Origin: Halorussus litoreus
Lineage (GTDB): Archaea; Halobacteriota; Halobacteria; Halobacteriales; Haladaptataceae
DNA length: 64,000 nt
NCBI RefSeq assembly: GCF_003382685.1
Contig: NZ_KZ859509.1
Coordinates: forward strand, 1 to 64,000
Direction of reading: 5' to 3'
The position numbers and the translations under genes were made by a program. Shown here one piece after another: positions 35,115 to 43,699 of the stretch. The notes beneath the pieces are model-generated. The model searched no databases and was not told where the DNA came from. It saw only the letters and a list, made by a program, of their open reading frames with translations. The first letter of the stretch is position 1. Each line of letters begins with the position of its first letter.

Positions 35115-35128
35115 GAACACATGTGTTC
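35115..35128. promoter_or_regulatory. 14-bp palindrome GAACACATGTGTTC next to a TATA-like box
   Basis: A perfect palindrome followed 12 bp later by CTATTTAAGTA, TATA-like on the plus strand. TTCAC-GT-GTGAA, 5-bp arms, lies about 50 bp before it. No plus-strand gene that I trust starts downstream. The 342-bp gap between the PIT-repeat gene and hisH is AT-rich and otherwise empty. Confidence 0.4.
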
Positions 35129-35223
35129 AATATTATACTATTTAAGTATTCTCGGTGATGTTTCTGCGGACTCGTCGGGGGCCCCGAGAGAAGTCGGACC
35201 CAACTACGGGTCCCGGCGGCCGC

Positions 35224-35889
35224 TCACTCCGCACAGATGTCGACGAAGTTCCGGAGGATACGGAGTCCCGTCTCGCCGCTCTTCTCGGGGTGGAACTGCG
35301 TTCCGAACACGGTTCCCGTCTCGTCGGCGACGACGGCCGGGAACTCCCGGCCGTACTCTGCGGTGGCGACGACCGCGTCCTCGTCGTCCGGAACCGCGTA
35401 GTACGAGTGGACGAAGTAGGCGTACTCGCCGTCCACGCCGTCCACGAGCGGGTGGTCGCGCTCGACCGTCAACTGGTTCCAACCCATGTGAGGTACCTTC
35501 TGGCCGTCGTCGAACCGGACGTTGGTTCCGGGGACGAGTTCCAGCCCTCTGACCTCGCCCTGCCCGGCCCGGTCGGCCTCCTCGCTGGTCGAGAGCAGCA
35601 TCTGCATGCCGAGACAGATGCCGAACACGGGCGTTCCGCGCTCGGCGACCTCCAGCAGCGCCTCGCGGTACGGGCCGGCGTTCTCGACGCCCTCGCGGAA
35701 CGCGCCGACGCCGGGCAGTACCACGCCGTCGGCCGACTCGAACGTCCCCGGGTCGTCGCTGATCTCGACCTCCGCGCCTGCGCGCTCCAGTCCGCGAGTG
35801 ACGCTCCGAAGGTTTCCGAGCCCGTAGTCTACCACGACGACCGACGCGGCAACTTCCCGCCCGCGTTCCCGTGTCCGCTGTTCGCTCAT
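35224..35889 (-). CDS. hisH: Imidazole glycerol phosphate synthase, glutaminase subunit HisH
   Basis: 221-residue class I glutamine amidotransferase that feeds ammonia to HisF in histidine synthesis. The triad is visible: C92 in VFGICLGMQMLL, and H200 and E202 in GTQFHPEKSG. N-terminal VVVDYGLGNLRSV and VLPGVGAFREG are HisH signatures. ATG 35889 (MSEQRTRER) gives a short charged leader. hisG lies 9 kb away and no other his gene is adjacent, in keeping with the scattered his genes of haloarchaea. Confidence 0.95.
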   Translation of the reverse strand: MSEQRTRERGREVAASVVVVDYGLGNLRSVTRGLERAGAEVEISDDPGTFESADGVVLPGVGAFREGVENAGPYREALLEVAERGTPVFGICLGMQMLLSTSEEADRAGQGEVRGLELVPGTNVRFDDGQKVPHMGWNQLTVERDHPLVDGVDGEYAYFVHSYYAVPDDEDAVVATAEYGREFPAVVADETGTVFGTQFHPEKSGETGLRILRNFVDICAE

Positions 35890-36137
35890 GGTCGAACGTG
35901 GGACCCCTCGGGGCAAGTCGCTTTCCCTCGGGGCAACGCCGGGCGCTACGCAGCGAGGACCCGACCGGCGCGACGATCGCGCTCAAATCGCCGGACCGCC
36001 CGGCTTCAACTCCCGGCGGTGACCGACCTCACTCGTCGGCCCGTCGCCCACCGTTCCGGCCGGCCGCACCCCGCCGTCCGCAGCCCTATACACGACTATA
36101 TCTCCATCGGGAGACGCATAGATGGCGAATAGGAAGA

Positions 36138-36150
36138 TTTTTTAATAAAC
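36138..36150 (+). promoter_or_regulatory. AT-rich TATA region of the phnDCE transporter
   Basis: TTTTTTAATAAAC lies 27-39 bp upstream of the ATG of phnD, the right distance for a near-leaderless start. TCTCC-ATC-GGGAGA at 36099-36112 is an imperfect inverted repeat just upstream and might be a control site. Confidence 0.4.
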
Positions 36151-36176
36151 TGTCTTATTGTTAGGACGATTTGGTC

Positions 36177-37130
36177 ATGGCTAACCGACGCACGTTCCTC
36201 AAATCGGCAGGCGCGGCAGGTGCGGTAGGATTGAGCGGACTCGCGGGTTGTATTGGAGACATCGGTGGTGACCAGGCGTACGGCAACGGCACCGTCACGT
36301 TCCTCATGTCGCCGACCGAGGAGCAGGAGACGATGCGGGCTCAGTACCAGCCGGTCGAAGAGCGGCTGAACGACCACATCGACGACGCGGACGCGGAGGT
36401 CCAATTCGCGGCCGACTACAGCGCGACGCTCGAGTCGCTGGACAGCGGAACAGCCGAAGTGGCCGAGACCGGGCCGTTCGCCGCGGCGCTCGGCGCGGAC
36501 ACCGGCAAGGCAGAGATCATCCTCCAGCGGCAGGCGTACGGCGGCTGGACCTACGGGAGCTATCTCATCACGACGCCGGACTCGGACATCGAGTCGGTCG
36601 AGGACCTCGAGGGCAAGACCATCGCGTTCGCGGACGCGCTGTCGGCCAGCGGCTCGCTGTACCCGCTGTCGCTGCTCGCCGACGCCGGCCTCTCGGTGCC
36701 GGACTCGCCGGGCAACGACCGCGGAGCCGACTTCTCGGCGACCTGGTCGACCCACGAGCAGGCGCTCGAAGCCCTGATGAACGACCAGGCCGACGCGGCG
36801 GGCGTCGGCGCGTTCATCACCACGAACGACGACAACGAGTTCCGCGACGATCTCAAGGAGGTCGCCAGCCGTGACGGCATCCCTCGCGCCCCCATCCTGG
36901 TCTCGCCCGACCTCTCGGACGACGAGAAGGAGCAGATTATCACGGCGTTCACCGAGGCCCCCGACGAGATTTACTACGGCGAGGACGGCGAGGCGGACAC
37001 CGACGACGACCTCTGGTTCGACGGCGTCCGCGAGCGGGGCGAGGACACCTACCAGCCGGTCATCGACGCCGCCAACAACCTCGGCTACGGCGAAGACATC
37101 TTCCAGAACAGCACGACGACCGAACAGTAA
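36177..37130 (+). CDS. phnD: Phosphate/phosphonate ABC transporter substrate-binding lipoprotein
   Basis: 317 residues. The N-terminus MANRRTFLKSAGAAGAVGLSG then LAGC carries a twin-arginine motif and a lipobox with Cys25, so the protein is exported folded and lipid-anchored, as usual for haloarchaeal binding proteins. The body (VTFLMSPTEEQETMRAQYQPVEERLNDHI, YSATLESLDSGTAEVAETGPFAAALG, LEGKTIAFADALSASGSLYP) is a PhnD/PtxB-type periplasmic-binding fold. First gene of a phnD-phnC-phnE operon. Whether the ligand is phosphonate, phosphite or phosphate cannot be read here; no C-P lyase genes are present. Confidence 0.93.
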   Translation: MANRRTFLKSAGAAGAVGLSGLAGCIGDIGGDQAYGNGTVTFLMSPTEEQETMRAQYQPVEERLNDHIDDADAEVQFAADYSATLESLDSGTAEVAETGPFAAALGADTGKAEIILQRQAYGGWTYGSYLITTPDSDIESVEDLEGKTIAFADALSASGSLYPLSLLADAGLSVPDSPGNDRGADFSATWSTHEQALEALMNDQADAAGVGAFITTNDDNEFRDDLKEVASRDGIPRAPILVSPDLSDDEKEQIITAFTEAPDEIYYGEDGEADTDDDLWFDGVRERGEDTYQPVIDAANNLGYGEDIFQNSTTTEQ

Positions 37131-37208
37131 CGCGGGGCGACAACACGGACGAACCGTATCGCGCCGACTTCGGCGCGTTTAACAAGCCACATATTTGCAC
37201 TTTCAGTA

Positions 37209-37982
37209 ATGGCAACAGTCACGGCAGGAAACATCAGCAAAGTGTATGGCGGACACACCGTCGCTCTCGACGACGTCTCGTTCGAGATTCCCGACGGCGA
37301 GTTCGTGGTCTTGCTGGGCCCGTCCGGAGCGGGCAAGTCGACGCTACTCCGACTGCTCAACGGCCTAGAACGACCGACCGAAGGAAGCATCAACATCGGC
37401 GAGGAGGTCGTGTCCGGGACGCGCAGCGACGTGGCGATGGTGTTCCAGCGCCACAACCTCGTCGAAAGCATGAGCGCCTACCGGAACGCGCTCACCGGCG
37501 CGCTCGCCCGGACGGGTACCCTCGACAGCGCGCTCACCCACTACGACGAGTCGGACAAGCGGACCGCGCTGGAGGCGCTCGACACCGTCGGCTTGCTCGC
37601 GGAAGCCGACCAGCGTGCCAGTTCGATGAGCGGCGGTCAGCAACAGCGGGTCGGCATCGCGCGGGCGCTGACCCAGAACCCGCAGTTGCTGATCGCCGAC
37701 GAACCGGTCGCCAGCCTCGACCCCAAGGCAGCACAGGACGTGATGGGCTACCTCAAGCAGGCCGCCGACGAGCGAGACCTGACGACCATCACGAGTCTCC
37801 ACCAGGTGAACATCGCCCGCGAGTACGGCGACCGGTTCATCGGGCTCCGCGACGGGAACGTCGTGTTCGACGGTAGCCGCGACGACCTCACCATGGACAT
37901 CGTCGACGACATCTACTACGGCGACGCGGAATCGACCGGGGACGCCGGCATGAACGACGTGGTCGCGGGGAGTGAGTCATAG
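37209..37982 (+). CDS. phnC: Phosphonate ABC transporter ATP-binding protein
   Basis: 257-residue ABC ATPase. Walker A GPSGAGKS at 37-44, signature SMSGGQQQR, Walker B LLIADEPVASLD, and the H-loop in TITSLHQVNIAREY. GEEVVSGTRSDVAMVFQRHNLVESMSAYRNALTGAL is characteristic of PhnC rather than other importers. It starts 78 bp after phnD, and its stop codon touches the phnE start (TAG then ATG), so the two are translated from one mRNA. Confidence 0.95.
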   Translation: MATVTAGNISKVYGGHTVALDDVSFEIPDGEFVVLLGPSGAGKSTLLRLLNGLERPTEGSINIGEEVVSGTRSDVAMVFQRHNLVESMSAYRNALTGALARTGTLDSALTHYDESDKRTALEALDTVGLLAEADQRASSMSGGQQQRVGIARALTQNPQLLIADEPVASLDPKAAQDVMGYLKQAADERDLTTITSLHQVNIAREYGDRFIGLRDGNVVFDGSRDDLTMDIVDDIYYGDAESTGDAGMNDVVAGSES

Positions 37983-38972
37983 ATGGTGGACATCGACGAG
38001 GTTAAGTCGGGGATCGAACGCCGCCAGCGCGTCCGCCGGATCGCCACGACCGTCGGCGTACTCGTCGTCCTCGCGCTGACCGGTGCGGGCGCGACCTACC
38101 TCGGGTTCACGGTCGCGGAGGTCATCCGGCAGTTCGGTACGTGGACGGACTTCCTGGCCGCTTTCCTCTCCCCGGACTTCGCGGACCTCACGCTCTACTC
38201 CCAGGACAACGGCCTCACGGGTCTCGACGCGTTCGTCGGGAGCCTCGCCAACCCCTCGACGTTCCTCGAGAGCGCCGGACTGGACTGGAGCGGAACGCTG
38301 CTGGTCGGGTCGGCCATCGCCACCATCATCATCGGGTTCACCGGCACGGTCATCGGCTTTCCGCTCGCGCTGACGTTCGGCATCCTCGGCTCCGAGCGCG
38401 TGACACCGTTCCCGTTCAACTTCATCTTCCGGGGGATCATGAGCAGCATCCGTGCCATTCCGGCGCTCATCTGGATCCTGATCTACGTGCCGCTGGTCGG
38501 CATCAGCCCGCAGGGCGCGATGCTGGCGGTGGCGACCGACACCATCGGCAATCTCGGGCGACTGTTCACCGACGAGCTCGAGGAGATCGAAGACGGACCA
38601 ATCGAGGCCGTCGAGTCGACCGGTGCCAGGCGCCCGCAGGTCGTCTTCTTCGGGATGCTGAGCCAGGTGTCGAACGGGTTCATCGCGTGGACGCTGTACG
38701 TGCTGGAGATCAACACCCGGATCGCCATCAGTCTCGGCGTCGTGGGTGCCGGCGGCATCGGTCAGTACATCGAACTCGCGGTCCGCGGGTTCCGCTACGG
38801 CGAGGCCGCCGCGGGCATCTTCGTGGTCATCGCCATCGTGCTCAGCGTGGAGATGCTCTCCTCGCGTATCCGCGCCCGACTCCGGCCCGGCGAGCACGAG
38901 AGCAAGGGACTACTGGACTCACTCCGCGACCTCGCTGACCGCGGCAAGTGGTTCGGCGCGTCGAACCAGTAG
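37983..38972 (+). CDS. phnE: Phosphonate ABC transporter permease
   Basis: 329-residue inner-membrane permease with about six helices. The EAA loop that contacts the ATPase is visible as LGRLFTDELEEIEDGPIEAVESTGARRPQVVFFGMLSQV, as is the final SLGVVGAGGIGQYIELAVRGFRYGEAAAGIF of PhnE proteins. It has a longer N-terminal part than bacterial PhnE, with a large loop (FPEFADLTLYSQ-like segment after the first helix). Last gene of the phnDCE operon. Confidence 0.94.
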   Translation: MVDIDEVKSGIERRQRVRRIATTVGVLVVLALTGAGATYLGFTVAEVIRQFGTWTDFLAAFLSPDFADLTLYSQDNGLTGLDAFVGSLANPSTFLESAGLDWSGTLLVGSAIATIIIGFTGTVIGFPLALTFGILGSERVTPFPFNFIFRGIMSSIRAIPALIWILIYVPLVGISPQGAMLAVATDTIGNLGRLFTDELEEIEDGPIEAVESTGARRPQVVFFGMLSQVSNGFIAWTLYVLEINTRIAISLGVVGAGGIGQYIELAVRGFRYGEAAAGIFVVIAIVLSVEMLSSRIRARLRPGEHESKGLLDSLRDLADRGKWFGASNQ

Positions 38973-39065
38973 CCGGAGTCGCCGTCTTTCTCACCCGCGT
39001 CGCGTCGTCGAACGACCGTCGCGGGGCCACACGTCTTATTCGGACTCGTGCCGTACTCCCGCTCC

Positions 39066-39383
39066 ATGAGCGAATCAGGGGACGACGACCGCGAGATGGG
39101 GCTCGAACTCGGGGACATCACGGACGAAATCGAAAACGAGGAGTATCCGATCAGCGCCGAGGAGCTGATGGACAAGTACGGCGACCACGAGATCGGCCTG
39201 CCGGACGGCGAGGAGCGCCTCGACGAGGTGCTGGCGACCGGTGGCGACGAGCAGTTCGAGTCGGCCGACGAAGTCGAGCAGGCCATCCTGAATCGCGTCG
39301 GCGGGGAGGCCGTCGGGCGACAGGGGTACACCGACCGCGGGGCCGGCGCGGTCGAAGGTGAGGAGGACGCCGAGTCGTTCTGA
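39066..39383 (+). CDS. DUF5789-type haloarchaeal protein
   Basis: 105 residues, extremely acidic. The core YPISAEELMDKYGDHEIGLPDGEERLDEVLATGGDEQFESADEVEQAILNRVG matches the haloarchaeal DUF5789 pattern as I remember it, a short helical domain of unknown role. Start ATG 39066. The C-terminal GAVEGEEDAESF is disordered. It follows the phn operon but with its own gap of 93 bp. Confidence 0.7.
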   Translation: MSESGDDDREMGLELGDITDEIENEEYPISAEELMDKYGDHEIGLPDGEERLDEVLATGGDEQFESADEVEQAILNRVGGEAVGRQGYTDRGAGAVEGEEDAESF

Positions 39384-39552
39384 GCGGCGGGGTTGAGGAG
39401 CGGTCTTCTGTTACTCGTCCTCGAAGAGATTCCGCACTCGTCGGTCGCGTTCCCATGGCAGCTGTCTGTACGTACATCGCACCCACAGCAGAATAAGCGC
39501 TGGTCGGCTGACCCAGCCGCGGACTGCGCCGAAAGAGTGGAAGAACTCTACC

Positions 39553-40485
39553 TCAGACGACCCGATTCGTCAACGCCTCGCCCTCCCCGATCCGGCCGAC
39601 GTTCTCCTCGACCAGCCCCGCGATGTGCCGGAAGTAGTCGCGCTCGGCCGCGGCGCGGTGGGGCGTCACGAGCACCTCCTCGAAGTCCCAGAGCGGCGAA
39701 TCGGCGGGGAGGGGCTCCTCCTCGAACACGTCGAGGCCCGCGCCCGCGATCTCGCCCTCGCGGAGCGCCGCGATCAGTTCGTCCTCCACGACGACCGGGC
39801 CGCGCGCGACGTTGACGAGGCGGGCGTCCTCGCGCATCGCCTCGAACTCGGCGCGGCCGACGAGTCCTTCCGTCTCGTCGGTCAGCGGGACCGCGAGCGC
39901 GACGAACGTGGCGTCACCGATGGCCTCGTGGAGGTCGTCGGGCGTGTACACTTCCTCGGTGTGGGGCGTCGGCTCGCCCGACCGTCGGACGCCCACCACC
40001 TCCATCCCGAGGGCGTCGGCCCGCTCGGCGATGCCGCGGCCGAGAGTGCCCAGTCCGACGATGCAGAGCCGCTCGCCGTCGAGCGTGAACGGTTCGTCCC
40101 ACGCGGGGTAGCCCCACTCGTTGTCCTCCTGCCGGCGGACGTAGGTGTGGAGGCGGCGCGCGAACGACAGCAGCAGGCCGACAGCGAACTCGCCGACGCT
40201 GGTGTCGTGGATGCCGGTGGAGTTGGTCAGCGCGATACCGCGCTCCTCGAACGCGTCGAGCGGGAACCGGTCGTATCCGGCCTGAATCGAGTGGACCCAG
40301 TCGAGCCCAGACTCCAGCAGCGCGTCGGTGTGCGCAAACGTGACCGCCGCGTTGCACGTTTCGAGGTCGCCGTCGCTTCCGACGATGACGACTTCCGGGC
40401 CGAGGTCGGCCAGTTCGTCCCGGAGCTCCTCGGGCGGAAAAACGGCGCTCACCGAGTCGTGGATACCGATGCGTCGAACTTGCAT
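39553..40485 (-). CDS. D-2-hydroxyacid dehydrogenase
   Basis: 310 residues. The Rossmann signature CIVGLGTLGRGIAERADALGMEVVG is near residue 140, the catalytic Arg lies in VNVARGPVVVEDELI, the Glu region follows (FEEEPLPADSPLW), and the His is in VTPHRAA. It reduces 2-keto acids with NAD(P)H; a close haloarchaeal relative has been studied as a D-2-hydroxyacid dehydrogenase. Start ATG 40485 gives MQVRRIGIHDSVSAVFPPEEL. Monocistronic by spacing. Confidence 0.92.
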   Translation of the reverse strand: MQVRRIGIHDSVSAVFPPEELRDELADLGPEVVIVGSDGDLETCNAAVTFAHTDALLESGLDWVHSIQAGYDRFPLDAFEERGIALTNSTGIHDTSVGEFAVGLLLSFARRLHTYVRRQEDNEWGYPAWDEPFTLDGERLCIVGLGTLGRGIAERADALGMEVVGVRRSGEPTPHTEEVYTPDDLHEAIGDATFVALAVPLTDETEGLVGRAEFEAMREDARLVNVARGPVVVEDELIAALREGEIAGAGLDVFEEEPLPADSPLWDFEEVLVTPHRAAAERDYFRHIAGLVEENVGRIGEGEALTNRVV

Positions 40486-40695
40486 GCGTCCGTCTGCGCA
40501 GGCTCGCTGGTTGAATCTTCGGGTGCAGGTGTTCGGACCGCGGAGAACGCTCGATTACGGAACGGTGGCTCGGTGGAAACGCCTCGTCACAAGGGGCTCG
40601 GAGGGGGTAACTTTCATCATCGCCACCGGGGGACCCTTCGCGCTCGTTCAGCAAAAGGTGTACGCATTCGGGGACGAACAAGACAGGGGTCGAGA

Positions 40696-41208
40696 TTACG
40701 GGTCCGTCGGCTCGTCGATCCAGTTGTAGCACCGGAACTCCTCGGCGTCGCCGTCCTCGCCCGTCAGCATCTCTATCGGAACGAATCCCGTCCCACCGCG
40801 AGCGCCCACCTTCTCGCCGTCGGGGTCGCTCGCGACGAACATCGCCTTCGCGCGCATCTCGACCGTGAACTCGAACTCGCCGACGCCCGACTCGTCGGGG
40901 TCGAACTCCATCCGCACGCCCTCGGGTGCGACCCCGAGCGTGACGTAGCCGTCCGGCGACTCGACCGCGACGTCGTGGCTGCCGAGGCCACCTGCGAGGT
41001 CTTCGACCCACTCGCGCAACTCCTCGCGGTCGAGGTCGGCGTCGAGTTCAAAGCTCCCGTCGTCGGCGATCTCGCCTTCCCCGAAAACGAACTCCGGGTA
41101 CTGGAGGCCCTCCGGCGCGATCGCGGGGTCGTCCGAATCCGCGCCGTTCTGGCCATCGGCCGCCTCGTCTTCGTCCGCCCCGCTCGCGTCTTCTCGCCCG
41201 TCGCTCAT
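40696..41208 (-). CDS. Acidic protein, possibly amphi-Trp domain
   Basis: 170 residues. After a disordered acidic N-terminus (MSDGREDASGADEDEAADGQ) comes FELDADLDREELREWVEDLAGGLGSHDVAVESPDGYVTLGVAPEGVRMEFDPDE, an alternating hydrophobic pattern reminiscent of the amphi-Trp domain of haloarchaea; then a basic-aromatic end (EFRCYNWIDEPTDP). Unrecognised otherwise. Its start codon is 58 bp from that of the divergent next gene. Confidence 0.65.
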   Translation of the reverse strand: MSDGREDASGADEDEAADGQNGADSDDPAIAPEGLQYPEFVFGEGEIADDGSFELDADLDREELREWVEDLAGGLGSHDVAVESPDGYVTLGVAPEGVRMEFDPDESGVGEFEFTVEMRAKAMFVASDPDGEKVGARGGTGFVPIEMLTGEDGDAEEFRCYNWIDEPTDP

Positions 41209-41266
41209 GTTTCCACGCGCTCGCTTCGACCGCATTATCCTTACGAGAGCGCGACGAAGGGCGAGT

Positions 41267-41572
41267 GTGACCGATTCGGACGATTCATCGGGCGACCCTG
41301 AAGCCATTCCGGAACTCGTCGCAGACCTCCACGGCCACCTCGAAGCGACCGCCGAGCTGCCGGTCGAAGCGCGGGCGAGCCAGTGGCTCGGCGAGGCCGA
41401 AGCGGTCGCGAGGGACGCGACGGGGCCGGGCGTCCCGCGCGAAGCCGTCGAGAAGCGCGTCGGTCAGGTCCGGATGCTCCTCTCGAACGTCGACGGGACG
41501 GGCAGCGAGGCGGCCGACGAACACGTCGAGGCAGCGCGCGAGCTGGTCGACGAAATCGAGTCGCGGCTCTGA
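41267..41572 (+). CDS. Small helical acidic protein, unknown
   Basis: 101 residues if started at GTG 41267 (VTDSDDSSGDPEAIPELVADLHGH). A CATTATCCTTA box at 41232-41242 lies about 28 bp upstream, which suits a leaderless start there; an in-frame ATG at 41207 would overlap the divergent gene. The body (ARASQWLGEAEAVARDATGPGVPREAVEKRVGQVRMLLSNVDGTG) is helical. Proteins like this occur across haloarchaea without known function. Confidence 0.65.
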   Translation: MTDSDDSSGDPEAIPELVADLHGHLEATAELPVEARASQWLGEAEAVARDATGPGVPREAVEKRVGQVRMLLSNVDGTGSEAADEHVEAARELVDEIESRL

Positions 41573-41608
41573 GAACGGAGCCGCGGTTCCGAGAACCGGC
41601 TCGCAGCG

Positions 41609-41959
41609 CTACGCGGCCTGCTGCATCATCTGGCGACACGACTCCGCGCAGTCTTCGAGTACGTCGGCACAGACCTGACAGTGCTCGTGGTCGTGACGCG
41701 AGCACTCCTCGGCGCACTCCTCGCAGGCCCCCGCGCAGGCCTCCGCGAGCTGGGCGCTGTAGTTCGAGTTGCGCGCCATGAACCGGGCGTGCTCGGTGGT
41801 GAGGTCGGCCACGTCGCGACAGAGCCGGATGCACCGGGACATGTCCATCTCCTCGTCGAGGCACTCGTCGGCGCACCACTCGCAGGCCTGCATCGCGTCG
41901 AGGCAGTTGTCCATGCACTCTTCGGCGGTGTCGCTCAGTTCGAGTTCTTGAAGCGCCAT
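41609..41959 (-). CDS. Cys-rich four-helix copper-binding protein (Csp/DUF326-like)
   Basis: 116 residues with 15 cysteines spaced along amphipathic helices: ECMDNCLDAMQACEWCADECLD, MSRCIRLCRDVADL, EACAGACEECAEECSRHDHEHCQVCADVLEDCAESC. This is the pattern of Csp copper-storage proteins, whose helical bundle is lined with Cys binding many Cu(I) ions. There is no signal peptide, so it would act in the cytoplasm. It is divergent from a CopZ-like chaperone 118 bp away, which supports a copper role. Confidence 0.85.
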   Translation of the reverse strand: MALQELELSDTAEECMDNCLDAMQACEWCADECLDEEMDMSRCIRLCRDVADLTTEHARFMARNSNYSAQLAEACAGACEECAEECSRHDHEHCQVCADVLEDCAESCRQMMQQAA

Positions 41960-42077
41960 GCCAGAGGGACCACGATAGCTCCGCGTAAGCCGATTGTGGC
42001 CGGTCTCGCCTCTTCTGCAATCGTAGGGTTGATTCGAAGGGGAAAGTCCGAATACGCTCGCGCCCCAACCGTTCCAC

Positions 42078-42275
42078 ATGGCACGAACCATCACCGTGGA
42101 GGGGATGAGCTGTGGCGGCTGTGAGGAGAACGTCGAGAACGCGCTCCGGGACCTGCCGGGCGTCAGCGACGCCGAGGCGGACAACGAAACCGGAAACGTG
42201 ACCGTCGAGGGCGACGCCACCGACGAGGAGATCTCCACGGCGGTCGAGGACGCGGGCTACACGCCGAAGGTCTGA
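42078..42275 (+). CDS. CopZ-like heavy-metal-associated domain protein
   Basis: 65 residues, a single HMA domain with the metal loop GMSCGGCEENV and the fold MARTITVEGM...GVSDAEADNETGNVTVEGDATDEEISTAVEDAGYTP. It carries Cu(I) between proteins such as P-type ATPases. No ATPase gene is nearby. Paired divergently with the Cys-rich storage-type protein. ATTCG (about 42032) and CGAAT (about 42049) around the promoter form a weak inverted repeat. Confidence 0.92.
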   Translation: MARTITVEGMSCGGCEENVENALRDLPGVSDAEADNETGNVTVEGDATDEEISTAVEDAGYTPKV

Positions 42276-42332
42276 TAGGCCAGAGACTGACCGTTCGAAG
42301 GCCGACCGAATCGCTGGTTCTCACCGCGTTGC

Positions 42333-42803
42333 TCACTCGGCGGCTTCGGCTTCCTCGGCATCGGCATCGTCGGACTCGGCGTCGGCATCGCCGCTGTCCA
42401 CTTCTGTCTCGTCCGCGCCGAGGTCCTCCAGCGCGTTCTTGAGTGCGGGGACCGTGCTGGTGAGGTCGCCGACCTGCTCCTCGGCCGCGGCCACGTCGGC
42501 GATGGTCTCCTCGACGCGCTCGATGTCGGCTTCGAGGTCCGCGGCGTCCTCGAAGGCGTCGGCTCGCTCGCCCATTGTGTACCACTTCTTGGCGTCCCGG
42601 AGGGCGTCCTCGGCGTCGCCCACGTCGAGGGCCGACCGGAGCGCGTTGAGCGCACCGAGGGTGTTGTCGGCGTCGACCTCCCAGACGTCGTCTGCGTCGG
42701 GCAGCGCCGTCGTCGCCTCGTCGAGGCTGGCCTCCACGTCCTCGCGCACCTCACTGGCGGCCTCGCCGAACAGCTCGTCCTCGTCGAGCGTGGTCTGGCT
42801 CAT
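42333..42803 (-). CDS. DUF5790-type haloarchaeal protein
   Basis: 156 residues, start ATG 42803 (MSQTTLDEDELFGEAASEVREDVEAS). The sequence DDVWEVDADNTLGALNALRSALDVGDAEDALRDAKKWYTMGERADAF fits the DUF5790 family as I know it: a small helical protein found in nearly all haloarchaea, function unknown. The C-terminus is an Asp/Glu/Ala tail. Monocistronic. Confidence 0.75.
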   Translation of the reverse strand: MSQTTLDEDELFGEAASEVREDVEASLDEATTALPDADDVWEVDADNTLGALNALRSALDVGDAEDALRDAKKWYTMGERADAFEDAADLEADIERVEETIADVAAAEEQVGDLTSTVPALKNALEDLGADETEVDSGDADAESDDADAEEAEAAE

Positions 42804-43029
42804 GCCTCGACCTTCGACGCGATTCCTTTTAAACCCACGCCCGAAACCGAAAGTGAAACCCCGTCACTCGGCCGAGACGGGTCGTCGCGAATCGAAAGCG
42901 AAGGCATTGTATCGGGGTGAGACGCCGACAAGCCATGGATCCGAATCGAGCCGAAAATCGGAGACGCCAACGCGAGGGAAAGCTCGCTCGAAGTAAATGC
43001 TTATTCCATAGGGGATGGAAGGAACCGGT

Positions 43030-43434
43030 ATGGAGGACATTTTCGTCGGACGGCTCATGTCGTCCCCGGTCGAAACAGTCTCACCCGACACCCCGGCGCA
43101 CGTCGCCGCCGAGACGATGCTCGACGAGGGCATCGGTTCGGTCATCGTGGCCGACGACGACGGCCACCTCGAAGGGATCCTGACGGCGACGGACTTCGTC
43201 CACGTCGCGGCCGAGCAGCGCTGGGCGGCCGACGCCACGGTCGAGACGTACATGACGACCGACGTGACGACGACCACCGCCAACGAGGACCTGCGCGACG
43301 TCTCGGACACGATGATCCAGCAGGGGTTGCACCACATGCCGGTCGTCGACCCCGAGGGCAAGGTCATCGGCATCATCACCACCACGGACATCACGGCCTA
43401 CGTCTCGACGGTGCAGACCCCGAGCCCGGCGTGA
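43030..43434 (+). CDS. CBS-pair protein
   Basis: 134 residues with two CBS motifs: VGRLMSSPVETVSPDTPAHVAAETMLDEGIGSVIVADDDGHLEGILTATDFV and VETYMTTDVTTTTANEDLRDVSDTMIQQGLHHMPVVDPEGKVIGIITTTDI. Such pairs bind adenine nucleotides and sense energy state or AdoMet. It stands alone here with no effector domain. A CTTATT box at 43000-43005 lies about 27 bp before ATG 43030, supporting a leaderless start there rather than at the in-frame ATG 43015. Confidence 0.92.
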   Translation: MEDIFVGRLMSSPVETVSPDTPAHVAAETMLDEGIGSVIVADDDGHLEGILTATDFVHVAAEQRWAADATVETYMTTDVTTTTANEDLRDVSDTMIQQGLHHMPVVDPEGKVIGIITTTDITAYVSTVQTPSPA

Positions 43435-43534
43435 TCTGAGAGTACGGGTTCTGAGGTACGGCTGTCGTGTTCTCCGCCGGCTCGCGCTGGCTTTCTCTTT
43501 CGATAAAGCAGACATAGGTTTGACTGACTCCCCC

Positions 43535-43632
43535 GGCGCGCGCGAGCAACGCGCGCGAGGGAACTGAGCGCAGGCTCGCCAAGACGCCAGCGCGCGCCGG
43601 CCAAGAGTAGAACCCAGCGCACGCCGGGCGGA
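43535..43632. repeat. Internally deleted inverted-repeat element, copy E
   Basis: GCGCGCGCGAGCAACGCGCG with GAGGGA (43537 on) is identical to the left end of the full copies. It passes quickly to right-end-like GCCAGCGCGCGCCGG (43586-43600) and GAGTAGAACCCAGCGCACGC with CGGGCGG. Very similar to copy D. It lies between the CBS gene and the convergent dihydroneopterin aldolase gene. Confidence 0.65.
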
Positions 43633-43699
43633 AGGAAAACCAGCGCACACGACGTCCGAGAAGGCGCCAGCGAAAACCCGACAACAACCCCGTTTCGCG

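Noticed and set aside
35155-36132. Plus-strand frame downstream of the palindrome at 35115
   Set aside because: It is the antisense shadow of hisH, with no protein features of its own.
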